Assembly: GCA_004561785.1 (NCBI GenBank)
Contig: SFUB01000070.1
Span: 1-6,724, forward strand
Length of the DNA: 6,724 nucleotides
Direction: 5' to 3'
Source of the DNA: a bacterium
GTDB lineage: Bacteria > Bacillota_I > Bacilli_A > RFN20 > CAG-826
A model generated the notes under the pieces. It was not told where the DNA came from, did no database searches, and saw nothing but the letters and a program-made list of their open reading frames with translations. The position numbers were made by a program, and so were the translations under genes. Shown piece by piece: positions 1 through 5,713 of this stretch. How positions within the stretch are numbered: position 1 is the first letter of the stretch; each line of letters begins with the position of its first letter.

Positions 1-1
1 C

Positions 2-1171
2 TTCGGCGGAGAAAAACTTTTGGAGAAAGATGTTCTTTCGGTCTTTGGATTGGCTTCCAATAAAGAAAAAATCGAGTATTTGCAGGCTATTTGTCAAGGA
101 GATGTCGTAAAAACCCTGGAAAAGTTGGATCAATTCCTGACTGCCGGAATCGATGTGAAGCGTCTTTTGGTCTCTCTCCTCGACGTGCTTAAGGATGTCC
201 TCATCTACGGACGAACCCATCAGATCGGCCTTTGTTCCGTCCTTCATGAAGAGGACGCGAAGAAGCTATGTGCCTTGATAACCAGCGAAAAGGCCAATCA
301 AATGATCGATGCTTTCCTCCAAACCCAGATCGATTCCAAATCCGTTTCAAACGTCCGCTCTTTATTTGAATTAACCTCCTTGCAGCTTTGCTCTGCAGGC
401 GGCGAGAAAAGCGTCGTAAAGGAACCGGAAAACGCAGAGCCCAAGACAGCATCGATCTTGACGGCCCAAAAAGCAGCTCCTCTCATTGAAGAGGCAAAGC
501 AGGAGCCTAAAAAGGAAAAGCCCTCCTCTTCTTACGATCCCAACTCTGGGGATATCTATCAAGGAACGGACGCCCCGGACTTCCTATTTGAGGAGGCGCC
601 ACAAGAAGGCCCTGAAGAAAGGCAGGCGTCTCAGGTAGCGGAGCCACTTCCGCAAGCTTCTCCGACTATCCGTCAAGTTCCCCCGCAAAAGCCGGATGAA
701 ATACCGGAAAAACCTCAAGAGATCATCCCTCCTAGCAGTGCGAAAAGCCTCTCCACCGAAGGGGACATGCTCTCCCTTCCAGACGAGACAATCGAGCAGA
801 TCATGGTCCTAGGCGGCAAATTCAAAGCGGAAAGGCAAAATCTTCGTGCGAGGTGGAATGAATTCGAGGAAATGAAATTAAATCCGAAATATGGAGACGC
901 GGCCGCCTTGCTTTGCCAAGGGCAGCCCTTCTGCTTATGTCAGGAAGCCTTGCTCATCAACTTCAACTTCGCTCGTCTCAAGGAAAGGTCGAATCTGAAA
1001 TCGAACCAGAAGATCCTATCGTCTTTGATTGAAAAACTTCTGGGAAGAAAAGTCCTTGTCTACGCCCTCGATCGCCAGGATTCCAACCGAATCCAAAGCC
1101 TCTACTTCGGAGATTTGCAACTTCGCAAACTCCCATTGCCCGATCAAATCGAGCTCAAATTACCTCGTTAA
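2..1171 (+). CDS. dnaX: DNA polymerase III tau (gamma/tau) subunit, C-terminal part, 5' truncated by window edge
   Basis: Scaffold and ATPase subunit of the clamp loader, which loads the sliding clamp and ties the polymerase to the helicase. Only the C-terminal ~389 residues are here. The frame is open to the left edge; the TTG at 20 is internal, because residues in frame before it (FGGEKL) continue the family pattern. The N-terminal AAA+ ATPase and zinc module are therefore off-window. The first ~120 residues are a helical region like the clamp-loader collar domain. A Pro/Glu/Lys-rich linker follows (roughly residues 130-255), which I expect to be disordered. The last ~130 residues resemble the Firmicutes tau C-terminal domain (a WNEFEEMK helix, then a strand ending in LLGRKVLVYAL). 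The long C-terminus means full-length tau is encoded, and I saw no in-register slippery site in this part. First gene of the visible operon; ybaB follows after 19 bases. Confidence 0.93.
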   Translation, partial: FGGEKLLEKDVLSVFGLASNKEKIEYLQAICQGDVVKTLEKLDQFLTAGIDVKRLLVSLLDVLKDVLIYGRTHQIGLCSVLHEEDAKKLCALITSEKANQMIDAFLQTQIDSKSVSNVRSLFELTSLQLCSAGGEKSVVKEPENAEPKTASILTAQKAAPLIEEAKQEPKKEKPSSSYDPNSGDIYQGTDAPDFLFEEAPQEGPEERQASQVAEPLPQASPTIRQVPPQKPDEIPEKPQEIIPPSSAKSLSTEGDMLSLPDETIEQIMVLGGKFKAERQNLRARWNEFEEMKLNPKYGDAAALLCQGQPFCLCQEALLINFNFARLKERSNLKSNQKILSSLIEKLLGRKVLVYALDRQDSNRIQSLYFGDLQLRKLPLPDQIELKLPR

Positions 1172-1176
1172 TCCAA

Positions 1177-1184
1177 AAGGAGAT
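1177..1184 (+). promoter_or_regulatory. Shine-Dalgarno site of ybaB
   Basis: AAGGAGAT is a near-perfect match to the 16S rRNA 3' end. It lies in the 19-base gap after dnaX, with 8 bases between AGGAG and the ATG at 1191. It fixes that ATG as the ybaB start, rather than longer in-frame readings that begin inside dnaX or the nearby internal Met codons 4 and 7. Confidence 0.85.
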
Positions 1185-1190
1185 ATAAAA

Positions 1191-1490
1191 ATGAACCAAA
1201 TGCAGCAGATGTTCCAGCAAGCCCAGAGGATGCAACGCGAATTGCAAAAGGCCCACGCTGAACTGGAAAGCAGAGAATTCAAAGTCGAGAAGAGTGGAAT
1301 GGTGGAAGCCATCGTCATGGGCGACCGCAGCATCAAATCCCTCAACATTGATAAAGATGCACTCGATCCCGAGAATAAGGAAATGCTCGAAGAAGCCATC
1401 ACCCTCGCCCTTAATGACGCATTCCAGCAAATCAACAAAGCCAACGAAGAGATCGAAGAGAAGATCACGGGGCAAAGAGGCCTGTTCTAA
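1191..1490 (+). CDS. ybaB: YbaB/EbfC family nucleoid-associated protein
   Basis: Small DNA-binding protein (99 aa, the usual family size of about 100-110). The family forms dimers shaped like tweezers that bind and bend DNA and associate with the nucleoid; it is often encoded between dnaX and recR. Visible features are a Met/Gln-rich N-terminal helix (MQQMFQQAQRMQRELQKA), a central beta segment (GMVEAIVMGDRSIKSLNID), the DPENKEMLEEAI motif leading into a second long helix, and the short C-terminal GLF. The usual Gly/Pro-rich stretch before that end is reduced to TGQRGLF. The start is set by the strong ribosome binding site just upstream. recR begins 2 bases after the stop, so the two are surely co-transcribed. 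The exact cellular role of the family is still poorly defined. Confidence 0.95.
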   Translation: MNQMQQMFQQAQRMQRELQKAHAELESREFKVEKSGMVEAIVMGDRSIKSLNIDKDALDPENKEMLEEAITLALNDAFQQINKANEEIEEKITGQRGLF

Positions 1491-1492
1491 TC

Positions 1493-2089
1493 ATGAAAGA
1501 ACTCCCAAGCTTTCAAGCTTTGGTGGACTCTTTTTCGAAGTTGCCCGGCATCGGCAAGAAAAGCGCCGAACGCATGGCCTACGCCGTTTTGGAGATGAGA
1601 CAAGAAGACGCTTCAGCCTTCGCCGAAGCCATCGTCTCCGCCAAAAGCAAAATCCACAAATGCCCTAGATGCGGTCTTTATGCGGAGGGAGGACTTTGCG
1701 AAGTGTGCTCCGATCCCAATCGAAACCACTCCACCTGCATCGTGGTCAGTTATCCGAAAGACGCTTTGGCTTTCGAGAAGTTGAATGACTTCCATGGGGT
1801 CTACCACGTCTTAGGCGGCGTCATCGCCCCGTCCAAGGGATTGGGCCCGGAAGACCTTCAGATTGATGGTCTGCTGAGCAGGATTCAAGACGAGGGGATC
1901 CGCGAGATCATCCTCGCGACCAATCCCACCATCGAAGGAGAAACGACCGCTCTGTTCTTAGCAAAATACCTTGAGAAAACCGGTGTTAGCGTCACCCGTT
2001 TGGCCTACGGCCTCCCGATGGGAGCATCCCTTGATTACGCCGATTCGCTAACGCTTTCCAAAGCGCTTGAAGGGAGGAAAAAACTATGA
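1493..2089 (+). CDS. recR: Recombination mediator protein RecR
   Basis: Works with RecO (and RecF) to load RecA on SSB-coated single-stranded DNA during gap repair. The 198 aa match the usual length. In order: a helix-hairpin-helix at about 13-33 (KLPGIGKKSAERMA), a C4 zinc finger (Cys57, 60, 69, 72), a Toprim domain from about 80 with HVLGG, GLGPEDL and the ATNPTIEGE motif at 142-150, and the conserved ending YGLPMGASLDYADSLTLSKALEGRKKL in two blocks. The Toprim position often held by Glu (VVE.P.D) is Ser86 here, and B. subtilis also departs from Glu there as far as I recall. The start ATG is 2 bases after the ybaB stop, with only a weak upstream purine run (AGAGG, 12 bases away), so coupling to ybaB is likely. 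The stop overlaps the tmk start (ATGA). Confidence 0.97.
   Translation: MKELPSFQALVDSFSKLPGIGKKSAERMAYAVLEMRQEDASAFAEAIVSAKSKIHKCPRCGLYAEGGLCEVCSDPNRNHSTCIVVSYPKDALAFEKLNDFHGVYHVLGGVIAPSKGLGPEDLQIDGLLSRIQDEGIREIILATNPTIEGETTALFLAKYLEKTGVSVTRLAYGLPMGASLDYADSLTLSKALEGRKKL
2071..2077 (+). promoter_or_regulatory. Shine-Dalgarno site of tmk inside the end of recR
   Basis: AGGGAGG lies 8 bases before the tmk ATG at 2086. The same bases encode the conserved GR of the RecR C-terminus (ALEGRKKL), so this ribosome site doubles as conserved coding sequence. It supports the ATG in the ATGA overlap as the tmk start. Confidence 0.8.
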
Positions 2090-2706
2090 GTTTGTTCGTG
2101 ACGTTCGAAGGCGGAGAAGGCTCCGGCAAAAGCACCGTTCTGAAGCAAGTGAACGAGATCCTCCTTTCTGAAGGACATTCCACTTTGCTCACCAGGGAAC
2201 CCGGCGGAACCCCTATCTCCGAGCAGATCCGCAACGTGATTCTGGACAAAGCCAACACATCTATGGATCCTCGGACCGAAGCGTTGCTATACGCCGCAAG
2301 CAGGAGGCAGCACTTAGTCGAGAAGATCTGGCCGGCCCTCAAGGAAGGAAAAATCGTCCTTTGCGACCGTTTTTTGGATTCCTCCTTAGCCTATCAAGGA
2401 GGCGCCCGTGGATTGGGCATGGACGAAATCCTCGAAGTGAACCGCTATGCCACCGAAGGCCAATTCCCAGACATCACTCTTTTCTTTGACTTGGATCCCT
2501 CCATCGGTTTGCAGCGGATCGCCGCCAATGCGGGCAGGGAAGTCAATCGTTTGGATCTTGAGAGAATGACATTCCACGAAAAGGTGAGGGCCTCTTTCCA
2601 AAAGCTCGCCTCCCTTTATCCGGAACGTTATGTCACCATCGACGCCTCCCAGCCCTTGGAGAAGGTTGTCGAGGATTCCCTAAAAGCCATCAAAGCGAAA
2701 CTATGA
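2086..2706 (+). CDS. tmk: Thymidylate kinase (dTMP kinase)
   Basis: Cytoplasmic kinase that converts dTMP and ATP to dTDP and ADP, the step shared by salvage and de novo dTTP synthesis. The 206 aa are typical. Visible motifs are the P-loop GGEGSGKST (9-17), the substrate-binding REPGGTP (37-43), the DRF motif (94-96) followed by SSLAYQGGARG, and a lid segment near 146-157 with Arg residues (NAGREVNRLD). The P-loop lacks the extra Arg of the yeast/human type, while the lid carries basic residues, as in the bacterial type. The start codon overlaps the recR stop, and its own stop overlaps the holB start (TATGA at 2702-2706). In B. subtilis tmk also precedes holB, but with yaaQ and yaaR in between. 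I see no damage or unusual residue. Confidence 0.97.
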   Translation: MSLFVTFEGGEGSGKSTVLKQVNEILLSEGHSTLLTREPGGTPISEQIRNVILDKANTSMDPRTEALLYAASRRQHLVEKIWPALKEGKIVLCDRFLDSSLAYQGGARGLGMDEILEVNRYATEGQFPDITLFFDLDPSIGLQRIAANAGREVNRLDLERMTFHEKVRASFQKLASLYPERYVTIDASQPLEKVVEDSLKAIKAKL

Positions 2707-3680
2707 ACGTATTCTCCTACCTGAAGCAAAAGCAGCCCATCGTGTACGATGTTTTCAGCAAAGCCATTAAGCAAGGGAAACTGGCGCACGCCTACCTATT
2801 GATCGGCGAGACCGGCACGCCGCTGAAGCAAGTTGGAGAATTCTTGGCCAAGACCATCCTTTGCGATTCTCCAGACCCTTTCGCGGATGAGCAATGCGAA
2901 ACCTGCCGGAGGATATCCCAAGGCGACTATCCCGATTATCGTTTTTACGATGGGAGCCAAGGAACCATCAAAAAGGAAGAGGTTCAGACCCTCATCCATT
3001 ATTTTGAACAAACTCCTTTGGAGAAAAAGGGGATCATGGTCTACCTCATCCACTGCGTCGAGGGAATGACCCCCGAAGCGGAGAACAGCCTTCTCAAGTT
3101 TTTGGAAGAGCCAAACCCCTCGGCCTATGCAATTCTGACTACGCGTAACGAAGCGAAGGTCCTGCCCACGATCGTTTCACGTTGCCAAAGCCTGCATCTT
3201 CATTTGGTTCCCCGAGATGAAGTCCTTTCCGATTGCAAGAAAGCAGGCGTCTTAGAGGCGGATGCCGAATTGTTATCCTTGGTCGTCAACGATTTAGACT
3301 CCATCCAGGAAACGGCGGGAAGCAAAACCTACCAAAATGCCAAAGATGCTTTTGAACAAATCGGGAACGCCCTTTGCAACGGCGTTCCCGAAGCTCGATT
3401 CACCGCCGAAAACGGTGCTTTGTCCCTTCTCTCGGACCGCAATTCCCTCCAGTTTTTCTTCGAAATGATGACCTTCTTGTTCCAAGATGTGGTATCCGCT
3501 TCGTTTCACGCGCCATTGAGGCTTCCTTCTTATGCTAAAATGACCAAGAAGATCTTAGAAAAGACCCAAGATCCGAAAAAAACCCTCTTGTCCATCATGA
3601 AACTGAGGCAAGAGGTCAATACCAATATCAATGGAGGGCTTCTCGTCCTCCATATGCTTCATCAAATGAAGGAGGAGTAA
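2703..3680 (+). CDS. holB: DNA polymerase III delta' subunit
   Basis: Clamp-loader subunit that joins delta and the DnaX subunits and relays ATP-driven opening of the sliding clamp. The 325 aa fit the family. Seen in order: an N-terminal AAA+-like fold with AHAYLLIGETGTP (28-40) where a P-loop would be, a Cys cluster (Cys54, 65, 68), the strongly conserved NSLLKFLEEP (128-137), and the SRC motif (Ser159-Arg160-Cys161) that supplies the arginine finger to a neighbouring DnaX ATPase. The C-terminal helical domain is divergent, as is usual. The P-loop has lost GK[ST], and by comparison with B. subtilis one of four zinc-binding Cys is Asp62. The gene has no recognisable ribosome site before its ATG and shares ATGA with tmk, so translation probably depends on ribosomes finishing tmk. 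Its end carries the ricT ribosome site. Confidence 0.94.
   Translation: MNVFSYLKQKQPIVYDVFSKAIKQGKLAHAYLLIGETGTPLKQVGEFLAKTILCDSPDPFADEQCETCRRISQGDYPDYRFYDGSQGTIKKEEVQTLIHYFEQTPLEKKGIMVYLIHCVEGMTPEAENSLLKFLEEPNPSAYAILTTRNEAKVLPTIVSRCQSLHLHLVPRDEVLSDCKKAGVLEADAELLSLVVNDLDSIQETAGSKTYQNAKDAFEQIGNALCNGVPEARFTAENGALSLLSDRNSLQFFFEMMTFLFQDVVSASFHAPLRLPSYAKMTKKILEKTQDPKKTLLSIMKLRQEVNTNINGGLLVLHMLHQMKEE
3361..3391. repeat. Perfect 11-bp inverted repeat inside holB
   Basis: TCGGGAACGCC at 3361-3371 is the exact reverse complement of GGCGTTCCCGA at 3381-3391, with a 9-base spacer. It could form a stable GC-rich hairpin in mRNA from either strand. No T-run follows on either side, so it does not look like an intrinsic terminator. 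A weaker 5-bp hairpin (CACCG/CGGTG at 3401-3405 and 3413-3417) lies just downstream. It sits in the poorly conserved C-terminal half of holB. The symmetry is plain in the sequence; any function is unknown. Confidence 0.75.
3671..3677 (+). promoter_or_regulatory. Shine-Dalgarno site of ricT inside the end of holB
   Basis: GGAGGAG overlaps the last Glu codons of holB (KEE) and is 9 bases before the ATG at 3687. It is the strongest ribosome site in the downstream half of the operon and supports ATG 3687 as the start of ricT. Confidence 0.85.
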
Positions 3681-3686
3681 TCCGAC

Positions 3687-4850
3687 ATGGACGATTTCAA
3701 CCAAGACGCATATTTCGTGGGCATCAAATTCCGGAATTCCGAGAAATCCTATTATTTCTCCACCCATTTCGTCGATCTAAAACAAGGGGATTTCGTGATC
3801 GTCGAAACCCCAAGCGGATTTGAAATGGCCACAGTCTCGACTCCCGTGATGTCGCAGAGCCTTTATCGTTCCCCGCTTCAGCTCAAACCGATTGTCCGCA
3901 AACCAACGCCCACAGACATGGATGACTACGCCTTCAATCTAGAACAAGACAAAAAGGCCCTCGCCATAACCGAACGCGAAGTGAAGAAACTTGGCTTGGC
4001 GATGGATTTGCTGGACGCCGACTACAATTTGGACGGTTCCAAAATCACCATTACTTACACCTCTACCGAGCATCGCGTAGATTTCCGCGAATTGCTTCGC
4101 ATCCTCCCTCCTTTGCTTCACGCCCGCATCGAATTCCACCAGCTGTCCCCGCGTGAAAGGGCCAGGAAGATCGGTGGTATCGGGGTGTGTGGTCTTCCTT
4201 TCTGCTGTTCGACGTTCTTAACCTGGTCCCAGCCAATTGGAATCACTTTGGCCAAAAACCAGATGCTCACCCTGAACACTCAAAAACTATCCGGCCCCTG
4301 TGGCAAATTGATATGCTGCTTGGCCTACGAAAATGAGACCTACGACATTGAGAAAAAAGATTTCCCCCGGCCGGGGACCATCGTCCACTTAGAAGAGGGC
4401 GATTACCACGTAGAGTCCTTCAATATCATCTCCCGCAATGTGCGTCTTGCTAATGCCTCCCGCGACAATTTCAAAACCTATTCCTTGGAAGATGTTCAAG
4501 CGATGATGGCAGGAACCTACAAAAAGCCGGTCGAGAAACCAAAGGAAGACACTCTTCCCGATTTCAATATCCCCGGGCTCAAGCCCATCCAACCGGAAAG
4601 GGAGAACCGCCAAGTCGGAAAGGGCCAAAATAATGGCGGGAATCAAAACCGCAATCCCAATAAAAATCCGCGCAGCAACCGCCAAAACGGAAATAAAAAT
4701 CCGCAAAACCGCAACAACGGGAACAAATCTCAGCAAGGCGGAAGCGATAATGGCAAACAAGGAAAACCCCAAAACCAACCCCATCGCTACCATTCGCATC
4801 GTCCCTATCGCTCCGGCCCCAAAGGCAACGCCGGGGATAGTTCCAAATGA
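3687..4850 (+). CDS. ricT: PSP1-domain protein RicT (YaaT), RNase Y specificity factor, with long low-complexity tail
   Basis: In B. subtilis RicT forms the Y-complex with RicA (YmcA) and RicF (YlbF), binds iron-sulfur clusters, and promotes RNase Y processing of certain operon mRNAs; mutants are affected in sporulation, competence and biofilm formation. The first ~270 residues align well by eye with that protein: KFRNSEKSYYF near the start, VDFRELLRIL (131-140), then GGIGVCGLPFCCSTFL and LSGPCGKLICCLAYEN. These hold Cys168, 173, 174, 205, 210 and 211, which are the only six Cys in the protein and match the cluster-binding pattern. The protein is 387 aa against about 275 in B. subtilis. The excess is a tail from about 301 rich in Asn, Gln, Lys, Arg and Gly, probably disordered. 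The gene follows holB, as in B. subtilis, and its stop overlaps the rsmI start. yabA does not follow it here. Confidence 0.94.
   Translation: MDDFNQDAYFVGIKFRNSEKSYYFSTHFVDLKQGDFVIVETPSGFEMATVSTPVMSQSLYRSPLQLKPIVRKPTPTDMDDYAFNLEQDKKALAITEREVKKLGLAMDLLDADYNLDGSKITITYTSTEHRVDFRELLRILPPLLHARIEFHQLSPRERARKIGGIGVCGLPFCCSTFLTWSQPIGITLAKNQMLTLNTQKLSGPCGKLICCLAYENETYDIEKKDFPRPGTIVHLEEGDYHVESFNIISRNVRLANASRDNFKTYSLEDVQAMMAGTYKKPVEKPKEDTLPDFNIPGLKPIQPERENRQVGKGQNNGGNQNRNPNKNPRSNRQNGNKNPQNRNNGNKSQQGGSDNGKQGKPQNQPHRYHSHRPYRSGPKGNAGDSSK
4645..4714 (+). repeat. Short degenerate repeats coding the RicT tail
   Basis: Within the A/C-rich tail of ricT, AATAAAAATCCGC occurs exactly at 4659-4671 and again at 4692-4704 (33 bases, 11 codons apart), and AAAACCGCAA occurs at 4645-4654 and 4705-4714 (60 bases apart). 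They encode recurring NKNP and QNR units. The frame stays open and the period is a multiple of three, which fits growth of the tail by slippage or unequal exchange within the coding sequence. Confidence 0.6.
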
Positions 4851-5707
4851 ATCCACGAGAATTGAATTTCCAAGGGAATTCCCCTTTGCTTTACCTGATC
4901 GCCACGCCCATCGGAAATCTATCAGAAATGAGCCCGCGCGCCTTGCAGGTTCTTTCTGAAACGGATTACATCGCTGCTGAGGACACGAGGAATTCCGGAC
5001 AACTAATGGCTCATTTCAGCATCCATAAGCCTTTCCTTTCCTGTCATGAGCACAATGAGAACGAGGCAGCGGATAAAATCGTTTCCCTGTTGAAGGAAGG
5101 GAAGAAAGTCTGCTATATGTCCGACGCGGGTTATCCCACCTTGTCCGATCCCGGACAACGGTTGGTTCAAAGGTGCCTTGAGGCTGGGATTAAGATCTCC
5201 GTCACCAGCGGACCTTCCGCCGCGATTGACGCCCTTTCGGTGTCTGGATTAGATTCCTCCCATTTCTATTTCGAAGGCTTTTTGCCGGCAAAAGAAAGCG
5301 AAAAGGACGCAGAACTTAGGGATTTAGCCCAAAGACAAGAAACCATCATCTTTTACGAATCTCCTCACCGCATCCATAAAACCTTGGTTTCCATGGCCTC
5401 CATTTTAGGAGACCGGAAAGCGGTCATCGCGCGAGAGCTAACCAAAGCGCACGAAGAAATCATTCGCGGAACCCTTGATGAATTCGTCGCATTGGACGAA
5501 GACACGCTTCGCGGGGAAATGGTTTTGGTTGTGGAAGGATCGAAGGAAAAAAAGGAAGCCCCGAACGAACGGAGCATCCTTGACGCTGTCCTCTCGGAAA
5601 TCAAAGCCGGAAAAAAAGCAAAAGAAGCCGTTAAGAACGTCTCGGAACGCCTTGGAATTCCCAAAAACGCCGTCTACGATTTGTATCTCAAGTCCAAAGA
5701 AGATTGA
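4847..5707 (+). CDS. rsmI: 16S rRNA (cytidine(1402)-2'-O)-methyltransferase
   Basis: Transfers a methyl group from SAM to the 2'-OH of C1402 in the decoding centre of 16S rRNA, acting on the small subunit. The 286 aa are the expected length. Family motifs are clear: YLIATPIGNL (16-25), AEDTR (44-48), SDAGYPTLSDPG (102-113 region), TSGPSA (120-125), FEGFLP (152-157), FYESPHR (169-175) and ARELTK (195-200). A short Lys/Glu linker (about 231-243) leads to a C-terminal helical domain of ~40 residues (SEIKAGKKAKEAVKNVSERL) that resembles the B. subtilis YabC end. The start is the ATG in the ATGA overlap with ricT, with a weak GGGGA 9 bases upstream. Its linker and C-terminal domain are coded by two runs of seven A, the first being an in-register A AAA AAG. 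Last gene of the operon; a terminator follows 14 bases after the stop. Confidence 0.96.
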   Translation: MNPRELNFQGNSPLLYLIATPIGNLSEMSPRALQVLSETDYIAAEDTRNSGQLMAHFSIHKPFLSCHEHNENEAADKIVSLLKEGKKVCYMSDAGYPTLSDPGQRLVQRCLEAGIKISVTSGPSAAIDALSVSGLDSSHFYFEGFLPAKESEKDAELRDLAQRQETIIFYESPHRIHKTLVSMASILGDRKAVIARELTKAHEEIIRGTLDEFVALDEDTLRGEMVLVVEGSKEKKEAPNERSILDAVLSEIKAGKKAKEAVKNVSERLGIPKNAVYDLYLKSKED

Positions 5708-5713
5708 ATGGCA

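Noticed and set aside
62..73. Possible dnaX-type -1 frameshift site in the A-run (aaagaaaaaatcg)
   Set aside because: The A AAA AAT heptamer is out of register: the zero-frame codons are AAA GAA AAA ATC, so the second slippery codon would be ATC. There is no convincing downstream hairpin.
1029..1490. Longer reading of ybaB beginning inside dnaX (153 aa)
   Set aside because: The extra N-terminal part is dnaX sequence in another frame, and the strong ribosome site at 1177-1184 fixes the start at 1191. The resulting 99 aa match the family.
4389..4856. 155-aa - strand open frame with hydrophobic stretches opposite the ricT tail
   Set aside because: It mirrors the low-complexity Asn/Arg/Gln codons of ricT, which give Ile/Leu/Val/Ala on the reverse strand. 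It has no ribosome site and no recognisable family.
4633..4959. 108-aa + strand frame bridging ricT and rsmI
   Set aside because: It is the alternate frame of two well-supported genes and shows no family pattern of its own.
5411..5425. GACCG/CGGTC hairpin in rsmI
   Set aside because: Only five base pairs and no T-run; hairpins of this size are expected by chance.
5640..5713. Terminator for the - strand yfhO-like gene inside the rsmI 3' end
   Set aside because: On the - strand I found no stable stem followed by a T-run; the only T-run (tttttgg) has no matching hairpin.
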